Made by a program: the position numbers and the translations under genes
Notes under the pieces: generated by a model
Database searches by the model: none
Told to the model about the DNA's origin: nothing
The model's input: only the letters and a program-made list of their open reading frames with translations
Shown here: one piece after another, positions 58,243-64,000 of the stretch
Layout: each line of letters begins with the position of its first letter
How positions within the stretch are numbered: the first letter of the stretch is position 1
From: Datisca glomerata
Taxonomy: Eukaryota > Streptophyta > Magnoliopsida > Cucurbitales > Datiscaceae
Direction of reading: 5' to 3'
NCBI GenBank assembly: GCA_003255025.1
Contig: QANY01000292.1
Coordinates: 1-64,000 of the forward strand
DNA length: 64,000 nucleotides

Positions 58243-59039
58243 AAATAACATCCTCATCTTTCAACTTGGATAGGTATGAGAGCCAAGCCCTTTTTGTGGC
58301 AAACTGCGGATTCCATTTGGCCATTCTAAATTCTACAACAGGGATCCTCGTCTTCATCCATGAACTTGAGAACTTAACTTGAGGACATTTGAAATCTAGC
58401 GGACATCTTAGGTGGCTGAGAATCCAAATACACAAAAGAGTTGAAGAGCCGATGAACTTTCCTTTTTCCAGACACTCGGATGTGATTCAAAGAATGGATA
58501 GTCTCAGTGAGAATCGAGATAACAGGGTTAACACCATGTTCGACTTGAAGAAACATTTTTATCACTTTATCATCCATATAACCTTGGATCTTTGAAAATA
58601 ACACAGTGCCATAAATACACAGAGCATAAAGAGTCATGCACTTATCCTCCTTCAAGAAATTTTGGGTGAGATCTAAGAGGTAATCCAATGGCACACACTC
58701 ATTTCCCCCTTTTATTTTCAACCTTTTCTCAATCTCAGACGCATGGACAGTACCCAAGAGCTTAGACAAAGCTCTCTTCAATGTGAGCTTTTTGTCATAG
58801 TTATAAACTTTGTCTGCATTTTGCAACGTGACATTCAGTAGTGCTTGATATTCTTCAATTGTGAGAGTAAGATCGATTATTCCAAAGGTGAAAAATCTAT
58901 AATGAGGGTCCTGAAAATGCATTAAAGCTTCAAGGATGGGAACGTTGACTACAATATACAACATATAAGCTATATGACCACATTTTCTGACGAACAAATT
59001 TTTCTGCTCTGGTGATAAATCCTCCCATATCTTCTTCAA
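58243..59039 (-). pseudogene. Gypsy gag-like N-terminal ORF (plant transposon protein, DUF7745-like)
   Basis: From 59039 the frame reads IWEDLSPEQKNLFVRKCGHI, ALMHFQDPHYRFFTFGIIDL and TLTIEEYQALLNV, then LKDEDVI at the far end after a frame slip near 58400. This matches the plant retroelement protein family with the FW/QDP..R.F.FG..DL.PTIEEY signature found at the 5' end of Tat-type elements. It is probably a structural gag portion. The usual long central gag with a zinc knuckle is missing before the protease. Confidence 0.75.
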
Positions 59040-59750
59040 CCTCTCGAAGTCAATGCGTGAGAACTCTATCTTAGTGATTGATGGTAGAAGAACAACGTCT
59101 TCCTTTTTCAGACAATCTCATTTATGTTTCTGCGACTCCTCTGACCATTGGACTACCGTAACTTGATCTTCTATCACACTCGAAGTGAGAATCATGGTCT
59201 CTAAAATATGAATGAATTGAATACTCCTTTACAATCCTTATTATGCAGCATGATGCATGTATGTTTAAGTGACATAAGACATATATACATGCACAAAATT
59301 AATCATGATATCATATTTCAGCAGAAATCTAACGTTGGTCATGAGGTGGGCTCTAAAAACATAATACATGTGTGGTTAGGCTCTAAAAATCTCTTAAAGG
59401 CTCTCATGTTGTCTACATTGTTATCTGAATAGAGTAATCCTGAAATGGTTGATCTGAGCGAGAACTTTCGTGAGCATGCACGGGAATCGTAGTTTCACGA
59501 AGGTATTCCACTACTTATTCTCTCTAATCCTAAAGGGAAAGCCCGGGTAAGGGCTAGTGTATATGCGTGAAAGTAAAAATTATGTAAAGAAATATACTTC
59601 GTAAAAAAAAATTATGTACAACTACAGTCACGAATTAGAAAAAAAATAATGAATCAAATAAACAAACCAAGAACCATACAAAATGAAAGCATACGATGAA
59701 ATTTTGGCTTGACTCTCTATTGATCTAAAGATGGTTAGACCAATTGTTTG
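59040..59750 (-). other. 5' leader of the Tat-type element
   Basis: Non-coding, between primer site and gag. It contains a duplicated ggctctaaaaa motif (59348, 59380). No gene recognised. Confidence 0.6.
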
Positions 59751-59771
59751 TCCCCAGCGGATTCGCCAAAC
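59751..59771 (-). other. Primer-binding site of the Tat-type element
   Basis: On the minus strand TTTGGCGAATCCGCTGGGGA follows the 5' LTR directly, the same class as the site at 18693. Confidence 0.85.
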
Positions 59772-62014
59772 TGTCGCAACGTGCGCGCGACGCGGAGCGG
59801 CGATTAAAAAAATTATTTTTTGAAGGAAAAAGAAATTTGGAGTCGCTACCAATCATTTTAGGGTGTGATTGGTCATCCAATTTTAAGATGAAAATTTTGG
59901 TCTACGAAAACTCAATGTTGGTTCGGGAGTCGTTTGTGTGTGGGGAAGGTATCTGCACCCCACAACACCCATTATAAAATGGTTACCAAATTTAATCAAA
60001 TGCTATCCAATTTTTTTATTTTAAGGCAAAGTTTAAAGAGATTCATTTTTTAACGTCCCATTTGGTGCATGTTGTATCATAAAAATAAACAAAATAAATT
60101 ACTTTTAGTGGGTGGTTCAAAGACTATTGAAAAATTATTTTTTGTATTCTTATATCCTTTTAAATCAAAACATTATTAGAGTTATTCTCGGTATCCCAAT
60201 AATGACTCATCACCTTAGTAGTTCGAGAAGTTTGGTATCCTGAAAATCTCAAAGTCCGTCGTCGGATTTTTTTAATGAAAATTAAATAAAGAAATTTATA
60301 AAATTTAAATCAATTTGCTATGATTTTAATTTACGAGCGTCAATTTTGATGATAAAAGAATAAAATAATAATCACATACAACTGTGACATATGAAAATAA
60401 TACATAAATAAATAAGAAGAGATAACAACTATAAATAAAAAAAGAATAATGGAAATGAATGTTAGAGATGATAAATATGTATGATAAATTTTAAAAAAGA
60501 ATATGCATGGTGAAAATAATGAAACAAGACTTGAAATAATTAAAAATAAATTACAACAAACTAATAATATCTATTAAAAAATAGAAAAATAAACAAACAT
60601 AAAAATAAACAAACATAAAAATAAACAAAAAATATAAACAACAAAAAAACAAAAATAATTTTTTTTACAGAGGGTGACATCACACTCTGTTAAGTGATTT
60701 TTTTATGTGTAAAATAAATTAATCTATGAAAAAAATACTTAATTTCATACATGATTACCATGATCATGCTTTTTTTACTACATGATCTATTAATTATCAT
60801 TTTTTATTTTTTCACACAATGCTAATCAAATAGCAAAAGAATGATCATGAATGATAATTAATTTAAATAAGTGTCGCTAAAAATAAATAAATAATTTTGT
60901 TTAAATATACCATTTTTTATTTTTGGACGACTTAGTTCACTAATTACAATTTTTCATTTCTTCCTTCATTGCTAGAAATGATCATGGATGGTAACTAGTT
61001 TAAACAAGTGTCACTAAAGAAAATTCATAAAACTTTCAAAATAAAATAATTTTTGTTTGGAATATAAATATATCATTTTTTTATTGGACTACTTAGTTCA
61101 CTAATTATCATTTTTCCTTTGTTCCTTCACTGCTCGAAATGATCATAGATGGTAACTAGTTTAAACAAGTGTCACTAAAAATGATGGTCAAAAAATTAAA
61201 AAGAAAAGAAGAGAAGATTTGTAAGAACAGAAAAAAAATAAAATCAAAACTTAAAATATTTGCATAATCTTGTATAGGGGTTTTTCTCTCTATTTTATGC
61301 ATTTTTATGTATGAGAAATTATCATAAGAGATCTTTTCATCAAATGTACACTTTCAACTCATTAAATGGTTGATTCACATTGAATTAATTTTACACCCCT
61401 CAAAATTTTATCTTCACTCTCATTGATTGAGTTGATGACCAAACAAATCTCATCATCAAACTTGTAGAGAGATAAACAATATATGAAAACAAAACTTAAG
61501 ATTAAAAGTAGGAGAAATGATAAAAAATGAGCAAACAAACCTATATATGAAAAATGAAACAAAGAAATATCAAATACATGAGTATGAAAAGAGAGATGAT
61601 TAATTAGAATGAACAAAATATATTGTAAGCTAAAATGTAAGAGATTTGAACTACCTTAATAAAAAGAAAATGAGACGATGGAAGATGAATAGAAATGAAA
61701 ACTCACATTCTTTCTCTTTTTCACTATTTTCTCAGAACCTCTCTGTCTCTCTCTAAAATCTCTTCTCTTCCTCACTCTCCCCAAATCTCCCCTTTCAAGT
61801 GAAGACTTCCCCTCTATTTATAGGCAAATTTAGGGCTTCACTTTTTTAATTTTAGTCTTTTGTTCCTTATTTTTATTTTTAGTCATTGGACAAATTTTCT
61901 TATTTTTTAGGCATTGGGCTATTTTTCAAATCATACACATAGTCTTAAACTAGTATATGGGCAAAAAAAATTATATTTTCAAAGTATTGGACCGGATAAA
62001 ATACGGTATCTGCA
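59772..62014 (-). mobile_element. 5' LTR of the Tat-type element
   Basis: It begins (plus) TGTCGCAACGTGCGCGCG and ends ggtatctgca, followed by ACTGC. Relative to the other LTR it lacks one of two gagggtgacatcac units with following sequence (about 85 bp near 60690) and gains a few tandem aaacataaaaataaac units (60590-60625). Confidence 0.92.
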
Positions 62015-62800
62015 ACTGCTTATGTACCTTGTTCTGTTTTCAGCTACTTAGCACATAAACCCTTTCTTATTATGGCCGGCAATAGAGGAGAAGGATTTTT
62101 CCACAAGAATTGTCAGTTTAAACAGCAATAGTGCTTTGCTTGCGTGGAATTAGGCTCCTCTGATAAATCTTCAGGTGCTGAGGTATTTGCTTGAGTCTAC
62201 TTTCTGATTTACTGATCATTGTATTTGCTTGAGACTATTGTCTGATCTACTGACCATTGTAGTTGAATTTTTAAAAGCTCACTATTCATTCCACATAAAT
62301 TATAAGTTGACGGTAAAGGTTACTGCAGATTTTATGGAAATTGACATCTACTAATTTAAATTCTGTTAAGAAGTCTCTATTCTGATCCAAGAATTACAGT
62401 TTTGTTGCATTATTTCATCACCTTTTCTTTTCTTTTAGATAAATGCACGATTTGATGGATTTATTGTTTATATTTCTTATAAAAAAACATATATTGGTAA
62501 TTGTTTACTTATTTTAGTCAAACATTATTATTTATAATCTTTCATCCGATTAATTTCATCGAGGCTTGATATTTTGGCTATACGTCTATGCCTTTAAGGT
62601 TCTTTAAAATAACCTTGCATTGTTAATTTTAGGTTGTTATATCTTATAGGTTGAAAAGTCCGCAAGGTATGTACTATGTAGTCTGGGTCATTACTTGTGA
62701 TGCATTTTTTATGTTTTCTGGCTTTCAAGCTTTACTCTGTGTAAGTACTCAGTAGTTTTTCCAAAGTATTGATTCATCTACCTCACGGTGATGCTTGTTG
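62015..62800 (+). other. Right inner part of the CACTA element
   Basis: Intron-like and exon-like patches (for example tttcagctacttagcaca at 62038 after an acceptor-like ttttcag) suggest that captured gene sequence continues here, but no domain is recognised. A direct duplication gtatttgcttgag.ctactttctgatctactgac occurs at 62180-62260. Confidence 0.4.
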
Positions 62801-62819
62801 GTTAATTAAGTTTCACTCT

Positions 62820-63077
62820 GGGTAATTAAAGGGCTGTCATGGAAAGGCAATGTCTTTCCATGATAGTTTTTTTAAAAAGAGTTAGGGTATCTTTATTGAC
62901 GGGGAATCTCCGTCATCTATTTACTTTTTTCGGCACCTATGATGACGGGTAATCCCCCTCATCTAATTACTTTTTGCGGTACCCTATATTTCTGGTTTTT
63001 TAAATGATTAAAGATGGCAGACAGTCATCTTTAATAACGGTTTTTACATATCATCTAAACCCTATTTTATAGTAGTG
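62820..63077 (+). repeat. CACTA right subterminal repeats and inverted terminus
   Basis: Subterminal inverted units (ggctgtcatggaaaggcaat then tctttccatgata; gacggggaatctccgtc; gacgggtaatccccctc) precede the right end. The terminus ttttatagtagtg (63065-63077) is the inverse of the left end. Confidence 0.8.
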
Positions 63078-63440
63078 AAACTTTCAGTACAAGAAAAATG
63101 AGGATATCCTGATGGGAAATTATCAGTGTTTGTATAAATCTTCGGCAAATGTAAGTTGTAAGTTAGGTTACATACTTAGTGGTGGTTGTACAATTAAACC
63201 AATTTTATGGAGAACACTAAAGTTCAGATTAAATAACAAAATAAAAATTTATTAAGCAAAAATAAATGGGAACATAACACTAACACACAAATATTTATAA
63301 CAAAGCAATTGTCATTAATTATATATCAAACTTTGTGGAGTTAATTTGGGAGTGTTTTTTTAATAAAACGACACTTTTGTGTGGTTAAAAATCACTAAAT
63401 TGCATGATATTCCCTTTAATTTGATTGTTATATAACTTAA
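63078..63440 (-). other. 3' flank of RNase copy D, inner part
   Basis: Colinear with 40130-40500 of copy C, including the CACTA-like motif (mutated CAGTACAAGAAAAATGAGGA, 63084) and agtggtggttgtac. Non-coding. Confidence 0.7.
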
Positions 63441-63545
63441 AAACTTTTGGCAGACCTGTTTATTAAAGCCCTTTACCTAAGCACATTCATGTCTCTTCGT
63501 GACAAGCTTCATGGGGATTGCTCCCCATTACGCATGAGGGGTGTT
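63441..63545 (+). pseudogene. Copia RNase H tail remnant in copy D flank
   Basis: The translation LADLFIKALYLSTFMSLRDK then LHGDCSPLRMRGVK is the end of Copia RNase H (ADxFTKAL..F..LR.KL). It is followed by ggtgttaaaacaact, resembling an LTR start. A related but different piece lies at 47405-47545, with shared ctccccattacgc.tgagg. Confidence 0.7.
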
Positions 63546-63898
63546 AAAACAACTGATAATAACATAACTAATAACACAACGGTTTATGACAATTCAATAG
63601 TCGTTACTTATATATCAAACTCAGTATGTACAATTTGACCGTTATACAAATCATTAAGTTGTACACAAATATTATAACACGCTTTTATATAGCTAAAAAG
63701 TCACTAAATTATATGACATCCTATGCAATTTGACTGTTATGCAATTTTTAGTACATGCACTACGTAGGTTTTTACTTTAAGGATTTTCCATATATATCAA
63801 TTAGAAATCATTTTATTCATTACTATTTATTATAAGTGAAAACTCAAACGACTCAAACCGATATTTGATATATAGAAGAATGGATTGAGACATATCAT
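63546..63898 (-). other. Second 3'-flank block of RNase copy D, copy-B-like
   Basis: It aligns with 17365-17689 of copy B (cacaacggttt, ttacttatatcaaactcagt, tttgattgttatacaaatcg) rather than with copy C, so copy D carries C-like and B-like flank blocks in tandem around the Copia remnant. Confidence 0.6.
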
Positions 63899-64000
63899 TT
63901 AAGATTTGGAGGTGTTCTTGGTAACGTTTACACCAAAGACCTTAGCACCACTTGGCTGATTTACAGTGGATACACTCCATTTGAAGACGGAAGATTATAC
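63899..64000 (-). CDS. Conserved terminal coding exon of unknown gene, copy D (partial)
   Basis: The frame SSVFKWSVSTVNQPSGAKVF followed by GVNVTKNTSKS and stop is the best-preserved version of the exon also seen at 40659-40782 and 17690-17774. A TAA at 63992-63997 may be real decay or an artefact of the frame entering an intron. The exon continues beyond the window, where the RNase exons of copy D are expected. Confidence 0.4.

Larger units (their letters stand above)
49918..62014 (-). mobile_element. Gypsy Tat-lineage retrotransposon, nested in the CACTA element
   Basis: The LTRs are 49918-52157 and 59772-62014, look almost identical by eye apart from one deletion of about 85 bp, and the target duplication ACTGC is exact (49913-49917, 62015-62019). 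On the minus strand the order is primer site, gag-like frame, protease region, reverse transcriptase, RNase H, a second RNase H and integrase, then a tandem array and purine tract. A second RNase H domain is a hallmark of the Tat lineage. Stops, frameshifts and lost catalytic residues make it non-functional. Confidence 0.93.
48269..63077 (+). mobile_element. CACTA (En/Spm) DNA transposon with nested Gypsy element
   Basis: The left end CACTACTATAAAATGG and the right end ttttatagtagtg are inverted repeats, extending imperfectly through TTTAGATGA. Flanking sequence rejoins to the colinear flank of copies B and C when the element is removed. Its own sequence is about 2.7 kb and holds a host gene fragment but no transposase, so it is non-autonomous. 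The three bases on the two sides (tat, aaa) do not match, so the expected 3-bp duplication is not seen. Confidence 0.8.

Noticed and set aside
53744..59039. Possibility of an integrated plant pararetrovirus
   Set aside because: Two LTRs with target duplication, primer site, purine tract and an integrase with DD35E spacing define a Gypsy retrotransposon; no movement or coat protein domain seen.

Overview
This window looks like nuclear DNA of a flowering plant, probably a eudicot. It is AT-rich and dominated by nested LTR retrotransposons with 5-bp target duplications and the usual plant primer-binding sites. It also holds a CACTA DNA transposon, MITE-like foldback elements, and pieces of a spliced plant gene family. 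I see no bacterial features, tRNA, rRNA or CRISPR. Similarity statements come from eye alignment within the window and from recognising protein families; no database was searched.

The host component is a tandem cluster of ribonuclease T2 genes of the S-RNase type, all on the minus strand. Copy A (14.1-16.25 kb) keeps only exon 1 and its upstream flank. Copy B (16.9-38.2 kb) has its exons scattered by two retrotransposon insertions. Copy C (39.8-44.3 kb) has three exons that splice together without a stop, but its second catalytic histidine motif is not recognisable. Copy D (48.0 and 63.1-64.0 kb) runs off the right edge and is split by a 14.8-kb CACTA element. B, C and D each carry, on the 3' side of the RNase, the same short unassigned coding exon ending in an NVTKNT-like tail.

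Layout: 1-1.33 kb, a Gypsy LTR bordered by internal sequence on both sides. 1.35-5.87 kb, anonymous AT-rich DNA ending in a fragment of RNase upstream flank. 5.87-14.10 kb, a large non-coding LTR element full of minisatellites, with a chromovirus-like solo LTR inside. 14.10-17.77 kb, copy A, a MITE, and the 3' end of copy B. 17.83-32.04 kb, a gag-only Gypsy element (TSD AGAGG) containing an 8.4-kb Copia element. 32.13-32.86 kb, copy B exons. 32.86-37.18 kb, a second non-coding LTR element (TSD ATGTG) inside copy B exon 1. 37.18-44.29 kb, the rest of copy B and copy C. 44.35-46.84 kb, a second solo LTR on the minus strand. 47.4-48.27 kb, a Copia 3' remnant and copy D flank. 48.27-63.08 kb, a CACTA element carrying a JmjC/cupin gene fragment and a 12.1-kb Tat-type Gypsy element (TSD ACTGC). 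63.08-64.0 kb, copy D.

The cluster grew by duplication of a unit of about 4 kb or more and was then taken apart by transposons. S-RNase loci of self-incompatible plants are known to be repeat-rich, so this could be an S-locus or an S-like RNase cluster. No F-box gene is visible, so S-locus identity is not shown.
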